From: Bradysia coprophila
Lineage: Eukaryota; Arthropoda; Insecta; Diptera; Sciaridae
Length of the DNA stretch: 64,000 nt
Assembly (NCBI RefSeq): GCF_014529535.1
Contig: NW_023503807.1
Coordinates: 2,021,332-2,085,331 of the forward strand
Direction of reading: 5' to 3'
Both the position numbers and the translations under genes were made by a program. Below, piece by piece: positions 20,501 to 31,317 of this stretch. The notes under the pieces were generated by a model. The model worked only from the letters and a program-made list of their open reading frames with translations. It ran no database searches and was not told the DNA's origin. The number at the start of each line of letters is the position of its first letter. Within the stretch, counting starts at the first letter, position 1.

Positions 20501-23500
20501 GCCAGTAAGTATGCATAATATTCCATGACAGTAGCTGAACTCTTTCACAAAATATTTGTTATTTCGATGTGGCACATGAATTGAAAAACTATACTACGAA
20601 CTTCAATTTTTCGTAAATATATCGAAAAATATGTATAATCTGTGTATTTGCAACGAAATCGACTTCTTACTACTATTCGTGGGTGAAATAACTAATTAAA
20701 TCGATTATTTCTCGTTTTTCTCATAAATTCAATTTATTCAGATTTTGTAGTACAAAGTGTGCCACATCGAAATCACAGATATTTTGTGAAAAAGTTCAGC
20801 TACTGTCGTGGAGTATTATGCATACTTACTGGCCAAGGTGTCCTCGACTCAACAGCACCGGTTGCAGTGTCTGCACTTTCTTCGTGGGCGACGTGGCCAC
20901 TCTTAAAAATTCCATTCACAAATGTTATAAAAGTGATTTCAAGAGTATATCCGAGTGTACTGGTAGTGCTCGACCTCCTCTACCACCTCATACCACAGGC
21001 TAAAGAAAATCATATGTCTCTCAGGAAATATAAGTCAAAAACCAAAAGGTCACATTTTCGATGTTAGGCAATCTTGGCAATGGCACCTTTTGGACCATAG
21101 GTTTCTTCGGTAGTTTTGTAGAGTTTTCAAAGCTCTACATCCCGCTAGAACATTGTTTTCAAAAATACTCTCAACTTTCCGAATTATGACCATCGGAAAC
21201 TTAAAGCCGCCCGGGGGGACTTCTTCCATGGCTCCATTGGATCCATCAACCACATGCCCGGACACAGTTTTCGATGATCTACGTTTTCCGCACACAGGCT
21301 ATCGCGGTCCTTAAAATTTGCAAAATTCGATACGCCCTACTGTACGGCTCGCGTAACTGGAGAAATTTTTGTAAGAAAATTGCAAGTTTTCGGTTTTTGT
21401 TCACCTTTCACCAGACACATAAGCTTCGAAGAATTTTTAGCCCCGTACGAAGTACAAAGGGGCTTATAGGATTACGATGCCGTGTGTAATTGATGGAATT
21501 CGAAGCAGACGGTAAGGGCAAAGTGTTTGCCTATGTTCATAGATGACGAATCCGCAATAAAAATTTTGTCTGTCCGTCTGTCCGTCTGTCACGTCAATAT
21601 CTTGAGTAAATCAAATCCGATTTCAAAATTTTTTTTTTCCTGAAAGATAGTCGAAATAGTGAGGCTAAGTTCGAAGATGGGCATATTTGGGTCGGCCCTT
21701 CGTGAGTTAGGGCCCAATAAGTGCTTTAAGGTCTTTTGGGGATATTTACGGCAAAAAAAACGATGGAAATGCAAATGACACGGCAAATGATAGGTATTGT
21801 CAATACCAATCCAGGAAAAAAAGTTTTTTTTAAATCGGGTGAATGGCCCGTGAGTTAGGGCCCTAGAAGTGAAAGGCTACTCGGCCCTAAGTGTATTTTG
21901 CATATAACTCGAGTAAATTTCATCCGATTTTCCTAAATTTTGTTTCATTTGAAAGGTAATCGAACACCAAATAGAATGTTGTTGAAAAATATTTAAAATT
22001 TGGGTCCTTGGACTAAGGCCTCTCCACGGCCCTAAGTGTGTTTTGCATATATCTCGAGTAAATTTCGTCCGATTTTCCTAATTTTTGTTTCATTTGGAAG
22101 GTAATCGAAGGCCGAATATAATGATGTTGAAAACAAATTAAATTTGGGTCGTTGGACTAAGGCCGTAACTAGGCCTTAGGCCTCTCAATAAATTAAAATT
22201 TTAGGTCAACTTGAAATTTGTGTTACATTTGAAAGGAACGTCGTACGGGGCTTCGTAATTGGGCTATGCGCAATTTGTAAGATGTACACATTTCATAATA
22301 ATTTGACTTCAACTAGGGTGACAGACGCACTAGGGTCACGTGCGCAATAGATGTACGGGTTAGTACGGGGCTCAGTCGCAGCAAACGCTTCGACTGTTCT
22401 GACGGCTCGTTTTGAAAGTGGGTTTGGCTTCTAGGGTCGGGGTCCTTTCTAGGCACATATAAAAAAGTCCACTGGAAAATGCGTCCGATTTCGGTAGGCT
22501 GTTTTTCAAAAGAATCCGTCACAGTAATTCGTCGCATCAACTAGACTGGACCGAAATGTTGGTCGCGGGACAGGTCATAGATTTCTTCGAATGTTGTTCG
22601 ACCATATCCATAACAGATGAGTTCATTCTTTTTGTTCATCATTTTATTCCAATTTCTTTCCAGTATGTTGTTGAACGACATGGTAACACATTATTACCGC
22701 AATATTTGGGAATGTACAGGCTGACTGTCGATGGTGTTCAATACTACTTTGTCGCAATGAGAAACGTATTCAGTTCACACTTAAATATTCATAGGTAAAA
22801 TATCGGTAACGTTTCCCATTGTCACGCTGTCATTCAACTTGACTTTCATTCCAGGAAATTCGATTTAAAAGGCAGCACGGTCGATCGTGAGGCATCCGAC
22901 AAAGAGTTGGAAAAGAGCCTTCCAACGCTGAAGGACAATGATTTCATTAAGCAAAAAATTCGTATTTTTATCGGTGATATCGCAAAGACGAAATTCATGG
23001 AAATGATGAATGCTGACGTCAATGTAATTTTGAATTATTTTGTTTGTTTTTGTTGTTGTCCCATTCGTATTGAATAGCTGACTGATGTGTATTTTCCACT
23101 TCCAGTTCCTAGCCAAATTGCATCTTATGGACTATTCACTACTAGTCGGAATACATGATAAGGTAACTACAAAACACCTCTAATCTGTAACATAAGACCA
23201 CAGCATTCGCAATGAAAGTGTAAAACAGGTATGGTCTATTGTCCGCCCGGGGGACATAAAAATTTGATTTTCGTACTTAAACGCACTCATTTTCATATTA
23301 TTTTGACATAAAATGTGAGTGCGTTTAAGACGAATTCGTCGATCGACCATACCTGTTCTAGACTTTCATTGAGCATTCGTGCACTCACAACGGTGGTGAT
23401 AATGTAGCCTACACAGCACGTCCTATGCTAGTTGCATGTGATGTCACTTGCCAATGATAGTCGACAGGCTCCGACAGAAAAATCAGTAAAGATGCTTCCA

Positions 23501-26419
23501 GACGCAATGGGCGCCGTTGTCCCCTGACAATATTGAAGCGATTTCAAAAAATTCTTATCCCTGTCTTGCCTTTCATCCTGTGCAAAACGGAATTAATTTG
23601 GAGTGTTTTTGAGGCACTGGAGGCCGCAGCAAGTACGAGAGACGTTTTGGAATCACTTCAATTTTGCCAGTGAAAACGATCAGACTTTTTGCACTTTTTG
23701 AATTTGCGAGAATCGCGGACAGAACGCTCTCCCAAAAGACAAACGGAATCGCAAGACGTTATCCACTCATGGCTTGTGTGCCATTAATGTTCGAAACTTG
23801 ACATACCCCACGTAAATCTGAAGTGAAAAATATTTTGATTTATTCGAGTCAAACAATTCGCGTTACTCGTCTGAATGCCTTTCTCCTCGCACCCAGTTTG
23901 AACTGAGAAATGTTTTACCTCTGTCGCAACATCATAACCAAACCAGCGTTTTTCTTACATCACCAGGTTCGAGCTGAAGAAGAAGCAATACAACAGGAAA
24001 TGGCGGCAAGAGATGGTGCTGGTAGAGAGACGAGCGAAAGTGAAGAATGTGATAGTGGAGAACGGTAATTTATTGATTTGATTTGACGCTCGCGAACGAT
24101 TCTTCAATTAAAACTCAAAATTAAAATTTCTCAGATGGACATACAACACACCTCCGGATTCACCGAGATGTCCGGGTCAACACAATGACATCAGCCAGGA
24201 ACTTGACATATATGCTCTGCAGAGCCTAGAAGGTAAACTTCAATTGATATTTATTGACTCGTGATCGAGTACTAACGAGACCTTATCACATTGTGTTTCG
24301 ATTATTGACTGATGATGTCAATACAGAGTCCAGCCTTTTATCTCAACAATGTTTTCAAATTCGTAATTGAAGATAACATTTGGTTTGAGGGGCGTCCGAT
24401 CAATTTACCGGATGATTATTCGTTAGAAAACATTTACAGCGAACGTCAGTGAAATTTTCCAGCTGGTCTACTTATGCAAACAAAAGTGACTGTACGTCTT
24501 TACGTGCTTTTAGCGCTAACACGTTCGTGTATGTAATTATTCCACCTGTATCGAGAAGTGAGAGTAGCTTTGTTTGAATGAGTGCACGTTCGAGCATGCT
24601 GCCCAATGGCTGCAGATTGTTAAAATTTTGAATTGTTCAAATAGCCTGTATGAGTGGCCAGCTGAGAAACAGCTGAAGCAAATTCCTATCTAAATTTCAC
24701 TGACGTCCGCTGTAGTATCTGTTTAACTCTTTCAAGAATCAACAAAAACGTCAGAAATTTCACAATTTGAATCAATCTAAAGTTCAGACTGTTTCGGTTC
24801 CATAGAGTGAAAAAAAATGAAAGTCTTGTGAAACTGAAGATCCGATGTCAACCGAAGAAAGCCCGTAGAAAATTTGAAATTTTTTGAAAGCTAGAAAGTT
24901 GAGCATTTCATCAAATCGCAAAACGTCCTAAACAAAATCTCCAGGAGATTATTAAAATCCTCAGAACATAAAAATCTGTGAAAATCCTTTGAAATCCAGC
25001 AAAAACGGTAAAGGAAATCGTTGAAAATCCTCAGAGGATTTTTATTTCTAAAATTCTTTTTCAACAAAACCTCGTCTCTTTGGTTCAGCGGGATCAATCT
25101 AGTTCCTTTAGGTCATTGATGAAGCGTTGTGACTATGAGATCCAGGAGCAGAATCATTATAAAAAAAAACTTAAGGGGAAGGTCTACCTTTGGGAAAATG
25201 TGTGTAAAAATTATATCTAAGCCAAACCGGAAGCAATAATGCAATAATTCAATGTACCTTTGAACTTCGAACCGAAAATTCAGAAACATCCTCGGGTCAA
25301 AGATCTAATTATTCCAACTTGAGAACGTTAGGTGCTAGATCCAATTCGCCGACAGCTTATCTTGACACCAGGCACTGGGTCTAATGCTTTAGAACTAAAG
25401 AAAACAGTTTTGTGCATGGGTCAGAAATCGTAGAACTGTTCTCCGATCAAATTCAATGTTCTTTCTTGGAAATATGTCATAAAATTTTGGTGCCCATTTT
25501 TTGCATTATCCCGAATTTAGAGCCGAAAAATGAGAAGTGTTTTTCCACTCCATCCCAAAATTTCGAACCCTATGATCAGGTGTCAGTGTTTGAAAGTATG
25601 GTCAACTGAAGTAAGGGCTTCTGCATCCACTTTGGTAAAATAACTTTTTTTACACAAAGCTGTCTCAGAAATTACAAGTTGCTGGAAAGTGTGACAAAAA
25701 AACATTTTTAATTATAAAATTCCGGATGCTCATGATGCATTGCTGTGTATCAAAAAAGATGCAAAACAATTTTGAGAGTTTGGATTTTGTTACTTTTTTA
25801 CTCATTCTCCACCTCGAAATACAATCAAATTTGTAGCCCATGCGTAAAAATGGGTTTTCAGACTTTCCCGCAGGGTCTATTCACCGAATTTACGGAAATT
25901 TTGACTTAAATGTCAATTTTTGGCCTACACATTCTTAAAATCGATTTGTAACCGTGAAGCCATGATGGCATATTTTTGACCAAATGGTGAAAAATGTAGA
26001 AGACAGCATGATCTACAGTAAATTGAGTAAATTTTTGTTAATTCTGCAAATAAACTTACCGATAATTGGCTTTGCTTTCCCGCAACTTCCCTTAATGTAT
26101 TAGTGCGGGGTCTTGTGGTCTTGTCATATTCATCCGTAATTTCACAAATATTTTTTCTTTTCATTCCAGAACGGCGTGAAATATATTTCATTGCCATAAT
26201 TGACGTCCTTACACAATATGGGGTTAAAAAACAGGTAATACCCAAAAAAAAGAATTTTCTTTGTTGAGTTTTCAGCAATTTTTAACCGAATTGTATTTCC
26301 AGGCTGCTAAAGCAGCCAAAACCGTCAAATATGGAAGTAATGTTGACGGTATATCAACTTGTGATCCAGAACAATATGCCAAGCGATTTATTGAGTTTAT
26401 TGATAAGGCAATTGAATAA
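17564..26419 (+). CDS. PIP4K: Phosphatidylinositol 5-phosphate 4-kinase (type II PIP kinase)
   Basis: Cytosolic lipid kinase that makes PI(4,5)P2 from PI5P. Coding exons: 17564-17669, 18652-18749, 18828-19077, 22664-22794, 22855-23023, 23106-23162, 23967-24064, 24135-24232, 26170-26234, 26303-26419. All junctions are GT-AG and in frame. From the ATG at 17568 the product is 394 residues, near the usual 400-420. The family core is complete: [19 protein letters not shown], then [28 protein letters not shown] (nucleotide-binding region), the catalytic loop [12 protein letters not shown] and the IID metal-binding motif in [14 protein letters not shown]. The activation loop follows ([13 protein letters not shown]), then [13 protein letters not shown]. 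The first exon begins after a TTTTTAG acceptor, so a short 5' exon (perhaps ending at the GTAAGT near 17284) may add UTR or a few residues. The 78-nt intron 18750-18827 has no in-frame stop, so its retention would insert 26 residues. Confidence 0.96.
18218..18368. repeat. 151-bp MITE with TTA duplication (Harbinger-like)
   Basis: Arms of about 55 bp start GGTCGAAAACACACGAGCAA and are mirrored at the right end. TTA trinucleotides flank both ends. It lies in PIP4K intron 1. Confidence 0.75.
19600..19745 (+). repeat. Left member of a 2.9-kb-spaced inverted repeat
   Basis: The block containing AACAGCCTACCGAAATCGGA and GGACTTTTTTGTATGTG recurs inverted at about 22413-22525. The pair brackets two other elements in PIP4K intron 3. 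Confidence 0.65.
19981..21339. mobile_element. hAT-like foldback element, copy 1, 8-bp TSD
   Basis: Long inverted arms (about 580-595 bp each) start TAGGGCGTATCGAATTTT and end with the reverse complement; a spacer of about 180 bp separates them. CTGTACGG occurs immediately outside both ends (19973-19980 and 21340-21347), a perfect 8-bp target duplication as made by hAT transposases. Arms are open in several frames but no transposase is recognisable. It sits in PIP4K intron 3. The second copy is at 60801. Confidence 0.88.
21433..22412 (+). mobile_element. Family D compound element, copy 2
   Basis: Begins TTTTTAGCCCCGTACGAAGT. The conserved body includes a (GTCC/GTCT)n run at 21569-21590, then about two diverged units of the 145-bp repeat (CGGCCCTAAGTG). 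The 3' end is GTACGGGGCTCAGTCGCAG followed by GACTGTTCTGACGGCTCG. AGCCCCGTAC (5') and GTACGGGGCT (3') are exact inverse subterminal repeats. It lies in PIP4K intron 3, directly after the hAT-like element. Confidence 0.75.
22413..22525 (-). repeat. Right member of the inverted repeat begun at 19600
   Basis: Reverse complement of the 19600-19745 block, including TCCGATTTCGGTAGGCTGTT. It abuts the 3' end of the family D copy. Confidence 0.65.
23210..23371. repeat. 162-bp hAT-type MITE with perfect 8-bp TSD, copy 1
   Basis: Starts CAATGAAAGTGTAAAACAGG and ends with the near reverse complement. AGCATTCG is duplicated exactly at 23202-23209 and 23372-23379. It lies in PIP4K intron 6. The second copy at 50573-50734 is also 162 bp. 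Confidence 0.9.
24435..24714. repeat. TACAGCG...CGCTGTA MITE (mariner-like TA ends)
   Basis: Inverted ends ACAGCGAACGTCAGTGAAAT and its near complement lie between TA dinucleotides. It is in PIP4K intron 8. A diverged relative is at about 47652-47826. Confidence 0.6.
24715..26169. other. Rest of PIP4K intron 8
   Basis: AT-rich intronic DNA. Apart from a locally inverted run of GATTTTTA/TAAAATCC motifs near 24940-25050, I see no coding exon, RNA gene or element. Confidence 0.5.
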
Positions 26420-26485
26420 AATTGTGTCTCGCCGTGTCTGACATCAAGGTTTATTTATTAAAAAAAAGGAATAAGAAAAAGTCAA

Positions 26486-26491
26486 AATAAA
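26486..26491 (+). terminator. Poly(A) signal of PIP4K
   Basis: AATAAA lies 67 nt after the PIP4K stop codon (TAA at 26417-26419). Confidence 0.65.
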
Positions 26492-26943
26492 TGAGGAACA
26501 TTTACGATTTGAGAGGAAAGAAGAAGAAGAAGAAGATATTTTCTATGATTTTTTTTAAATTATTTATAAAATACGCAGTATACCTACCTATTAAGCAAAT
26601 TTTTATTGTTTTTTTTCTTTCTTTTTACGATTGATTATTCGAAGCCGATGTAAAAGTCATTTTGTTTCACACACAAAAATAATTTTGTCGAACTCTAAAG
26701 TGTTCTTTGGTTCAGTTATGTTGTTACAAATAAAGATCGCAACGGTTCAGCTTTTATCCAATGCAATTTTTTACCGATTTCGGCGATTTGATAGAATAAA
26801 TTTTAACTGAATTCGAACTTGGCACAATAAAACGTTTTCTTTTGGTATTTTGACATTAAGTCACTCACAAATTTTACCGATTTCGGTAAATTTTCGGTAA
26901 ATAACGCCTGTTGATCGGAGCATGTAAATTAGCGGTAATACAA

Positions 26944-28170
26944 TCATGGGCGCGCGTTAGCATAGCGCCCGTGACGCAAGTCCTATTAAAATTTAAAATT
27001 TTTTGTCGTAGACTGCAGAACCATATATACAGCAAATATTGAAGTTCTACAATTCAAATACAAATGACTCCAAATTACCATTAAAAAAAACTAGGCGTCC
27101 GTACGAGTTCAACGAGCTATCACACGTTCTTGCAGCTTAAAATTTGGCCAAGCAAAAAATCTTCCAAGAAGCCCCATTTCCATACATTTTGGTCAATTTC
27201 AGTACTTTAAACGAAATGAAAAAATCCTACGTTACTTTGTTAGTCCGTCCGTCCGTGTTTCCTATCTTCTAAAGTCTTCTTTAGATTTTGTTGAAATTTT
27301 GGGAGTAGATTCTAGTCGTCATTCTAAGACATTCCAGAAAAAATTGGGGGGAACCGGCCTTGTTTCGGAGCTAGGGCTCCTCGAAGTTCCCATATAAGCC
27401 CCATATAATTTTTTAAATTTTTAAATTTTTAAATTTTTTCAAAATTTTTCATTTTTTTTTTAATTTTTCAAATTTTTTAATTTTTTTTTAAATATTTCAA
27501 AATTTTTTAAATTTTTCAAAATTTTTCAAATTTTTCAAAATTTTTCAAAATTTTTTAAAGTTTTTAAATTTTTTAAATTTTTCAAAATTTTTTAAATTTT
27601 TTTAATTTTTTAAATTTTTTTAATTTTTCAAATTTTTCAAATTTTTCAATCTACTAATTCTTCCAAAAGAACTGATATCAGTCAAAAACACCCAAAAGAG
27701 TAAAAGTGACGCAAGTCCCTGTGCATACTTCCAAAACAACTGATATCGCTGGAGGTGACGCATTCTGCGCTTGTACGCAAAAACTGTAACAGCAAAAATT
27801 TGACCAAAGAAATTCAAGAAACAAAATTTTACCAAAAAAATTTTGCGTCACAAGTGGCAGATGTTGAGGAAAGTACTTTTAAGAAATTTTTTAAAATAGG
27901 CAAGAATATGTCCTAATACGTCCGAATCATCTGCCACTTTGTGACGCAAAATTTTTTTGGTAAAATTTTGTTTCTTGAATTTCTTTGGTTAAATTTTTGC
28001 TGTTACAGTTTTTGCGTTGGCTGAGATTTATATCCACTCAGCGGAGAGTAAAGCTTTCAAGTCGCGAAACTGTACAAGTGCAGAATGCGTCACCTCCAGC
28101 GATATCAGTTGTTTTGGAAGTATGCACAGGGACTTGCGTCACTTTTACTCTTTTGAGTGTTTTTGACTGA
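26944..28170 (+). mobile_element. Family C Helitron-like compound element, copy 1
   Basis: Begins TC after host A, with a GGGCGC...GCGCCC hairpin and GTGACGCAAGTCC. A conserved body of about 400 bp carries (GTCC)n near 27243. An AAATTTTT-rich tract follows (27410-27650), then a palindrome of about 0.5 kb starting GATATCAGTCAAAAACAC. The 3' end has GGACTTGCGTCAC (inverse of the 5' repeat), an ACTCTTTTGAGT hairpin and TTTTTGACTGA before host T. The right arm carries a roughly 50-bp insertion around 28017-28070 absent from the other copies. No ORF of note. Confidence 0.85.
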
Positions 28171-31158
28171 TTATCATCAGCTGAGTAATGTCTTTCGTTA
28201 GAGTTATTGACGTATGAGACAATATCGGTCTAATTGCGATGAGGTTCATTATCGGTAAATTTCACAGTAATTTTTACCACTAAAACGTATGCTCCGACGT
28301 GCAGGCACCGAAAATTTACCGAAGTCGTTAAAACTCACAAAACATTTTGTGTATTGGCGATTTGCAACGAAGGGTGCGGCGCGTAGCGGAATTGAATCGA
28401 ACATACTCCTGTCCGATATTCAAATTTGTTCAACATAGAAAGTAGTGTCACCTACATTACGTGCGAATCGCGAATAGTCATAGCACTGCTCCTATAGCTT
28501 TGACTCTCGAAAGTCAAATGTCGAAAAAAAACTCCAACTTTTTGATACATATGTTATGCGTCTACGATTGAATGTACTGGACCTTCCCCAAAAAACGTAT
28601 CCATTTTCAAATCACACCAAGAAAACATGACTTATCGAACCGTATCGAACGAAATATCAAGCCTTTTTTGACTTCATCAGCCTCTGAAGATTTGACATAT
28701 TAATGCTAGGAGCAGTGCTATGCTAGTTTGTTGCTGCTAATTTTTCATTAAAAATTACTCTCGAATTTCTATTGACTCTTGCGCTCTAGCCGACAAATTG
28801 ATATAGGAAAGTCCCTTGCTCGTAAATTATTTATTGTAAAATTTGTAGCAAAAGTCAAGTCAAAAATGCGTTGAAAACGAGGTTTGCAGATCCGGTAATA
28901 AAATAGCTATTTTCATGTGCCCAAATGGTAATTTTGTGCAAAATCTGTTAAATGTGTCAACCCATGGCAAAGCCGAGATTGATAGCACATGTATGCGCAA
29001 CATTCCAGTCCATGCACAGTTTAGGAATAAGATTTTATGTACATGAATGGGGTATCCTCATTTTTACAAACGTCACTTTTACACACTAGTGCGTAAATAT
29101 GTAAAATTCGATTTACGCTCATTTTTTGATCACACTGCTGTACATACAAATATTTTAACGGATGGGACTCAACATTAGAGTTCTTGCCAAGTTTGACAAC
29201 AGGGCGATTTCTGAATAAAACTTTGAATTTCTATAGAAAACTACCTAACATTCCGAGTCAGTAAAAGAAGCTTACTCTAGTCACAAATAGCAACGAGAGT
29301 AAGTCTTCATTCAAATTTTTCTTTTGTTCTACTGTCAAATTTGACAGTATAACAAAGGAAAAATTTGAATTTGGTCTATTTCGCGTTGCTATGTGTAATT
29401 TAGACAGTGATCTGTAAATGTCATCCCATTACGATCTTAAGCTGTTACCATGTTTCAACGAAATTAATTAATAAAGTCACGATTATCACTAAGGAGTTAG
29501 CGTCGATTGAAGTGGATGTCTGATTTCGAAACAAAAGAAACACTAAGTGAGGCGTCAGTTCTTGATAGAAAATCGTTTTGACAAATTGTACAAAGTCTTC
29601 GTTTTCCGGCTTATGTATTTGGACTAGCAAACCAGAAAGTATGAAATTTTCGTAACAAATAATTCGTCAAAATTTCAACACTTAAATAAAAAAATCTTAA
29701 AAACTTACATTTCAGAAACCCAATCGAAATTTCTATTTGATTAACTTAACCAAGTGTTTCATTAACTTTGCTTTTGCCTGCTCTCCCTTAACCTTTCAGC
29801 AAATCTTTTATTTATCCACACCCACTGAAGTGATAGATATTTGCATCACAAGGATAGCAACCGTGATACTGTCTACTATCTGTACAAAATTCACAGTTAT
29901 AGGATGGTCGCATCAGTCTCCGGACATGCGCTAGTTGTCGGACGCCTATTGTTCTTTCAATGAAAAGAACGACTACTTGGAGATTGGTGCGAAAACCCTA
30001 CTACAATTATGAGCCTTCTCTTCTTGTGATGAACGAAACTTTAAACGCGTCATGTTACGAAAACAGCAATAACAGCAAAGAGTGGAGAGGTAACTTCGAC
30101 TTCGTGTGCATTGCATTGGAGTGGAGAATCTACTTAAAGCAGGTCGCTTACGTAGCAAAACGTCATTTTCGTTCCCTGTACTATTTGATAGCAACGAATA
30201 TTAGGACACCTAAAAATCAATTGTTTCGAATTACTTCCGGTGCGACGTTTCGTAGCATGGCGCGTGTAACATAATTTTGGTCACAGCAATGCTCCTAGCA
30301 TGGATACTCAACTGACAAATTTCAAATTTGGAAGTGATAAGAGCTACCCCTTTCCAAAAGAAACGCAGTACATTCTGTGATTTCATTAGCCTCCGAATAT
30401 TTTCTGGGTTCGTGCTGGGAGCAGCTTTTGTCATCGTGGAAATATTTATTTTGAATTGGATTTGTACTTGTCCAAATAGGACTGTCCAATCAAGGACGTA
30501 ATCTACTATTTTTATGATTTTATTTGTTTCGCAAATGCATTGTAACTTCTAAATAGTCACAAAAAAAAATAGAAGTTTACGCGGCTAGGGGGAAGTTGGT
30601 TTTGAAATCATTGAAAAAAAATCTAATGTTCACAGAGATCGGCCTATAAGTTAAAATGCATTTGCCAAATTTACCTCGATGTCTGCTCAAAGCTATAATT
30701 GATTAAAATATAAAAATCTGCAATAAAATTGATGAAATGTCTAAGTATAATGCTAATTGTTTTCAATTAAAAGTTTACAGTTTATCGGACAGATTTATAA
30801 ATAGATGCAAAGACAAAACATAAACTATTTAAGAAATAATAAACATCGGCGTCATTAAACTAAAAAAGTAATAAACAAACAAACAAAAAACTAGAATTAG
30901 AGAACTGAATTGCAATATACTGAAAAATATGGATGTCTGTCACCAGTATTTTCAGACAAAAGATAAACAGCAAAATGAAAATGAAATTGAGAATATTAAT
31001 CAGTCAATAAAATATTACACTTTTCATTGAATATTACGAAAAATCTGCCTTTTTATTGCTGCTATTGTATCAGTCTTCGAAAAAAAAAAATCCCAACAGG
31101 TTGATGACTCGACAAAGGAAAGGTCGATAGATTGGCACAGAGCGCCAAATGATGAAAC
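28171..31158. other. Intergenic DNA with degenerate MITEs
   Basis: No convincing exon on either strand; the longest open frame (about 104 codons at 29960) has no recognisable motif. Inverted repeats are visible at 28479-28722 (CATAGCACTGCTCCTA ends), about 29310-29400 (CAAATTTTTCTTTTGTT and its partner) and 30281-30437 (GCAATGCTCCTAGCA versus GCTGGGAGCAGC). Confidence 0.45.
28479..28722. repeat. MITE with CATAGCACTGCTCCTA ends
   Basis: Terminal inverted repeat CATAGCACTGCTCCTA versus TAGGAGCAGTGCTATG, 244 bp apart end to end. The related, more diverged pair at 30281-30437 suggests a family. Confidence 0.65.
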
Positions 31159-31236
31159 CAACGCACTTCAAAAATTTTACAAAATAGTACTCTATTTGAC
31201 AGCTGTCACTCGAAGCACTTTTGCTTGAGGTGCGTT
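31159..31236. repeat. Short hAT-type MITE with 8-bp TSD (CAACGCACTTCAA family)
   Basis: Begins CAACGCACTTCAA and ends AGGTGCGTT. GATGAAAC occurs exactly on both sides (31151-31158 and 31237-31244). It is an internally deleted relative of the copies at 38333, 38659, 47329, 52354 and 53074. Confidence 0.75.
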
Positions 31237-31317
31237 GATGAAACACAAAAAAAAACCCTAATTGAAGCATTCACCTCACTGCCCCTGGCAACAAATCTTC
31301 TGTTCTAATTTTTGTAA

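Noticed and set aside
20253-21295. Several 70-100-codon frames within the hAT-like foldback
   Set aside because: Both arms give the same peptides in mirrored positions and none resembles a hAT transposase or dimerisation domain.
29960-30274. 104-codon plus-strand open frame
   Set aside because: No recognisable motif; its last bases approach a degenerate MITE and no splice sites extend it convincingly.
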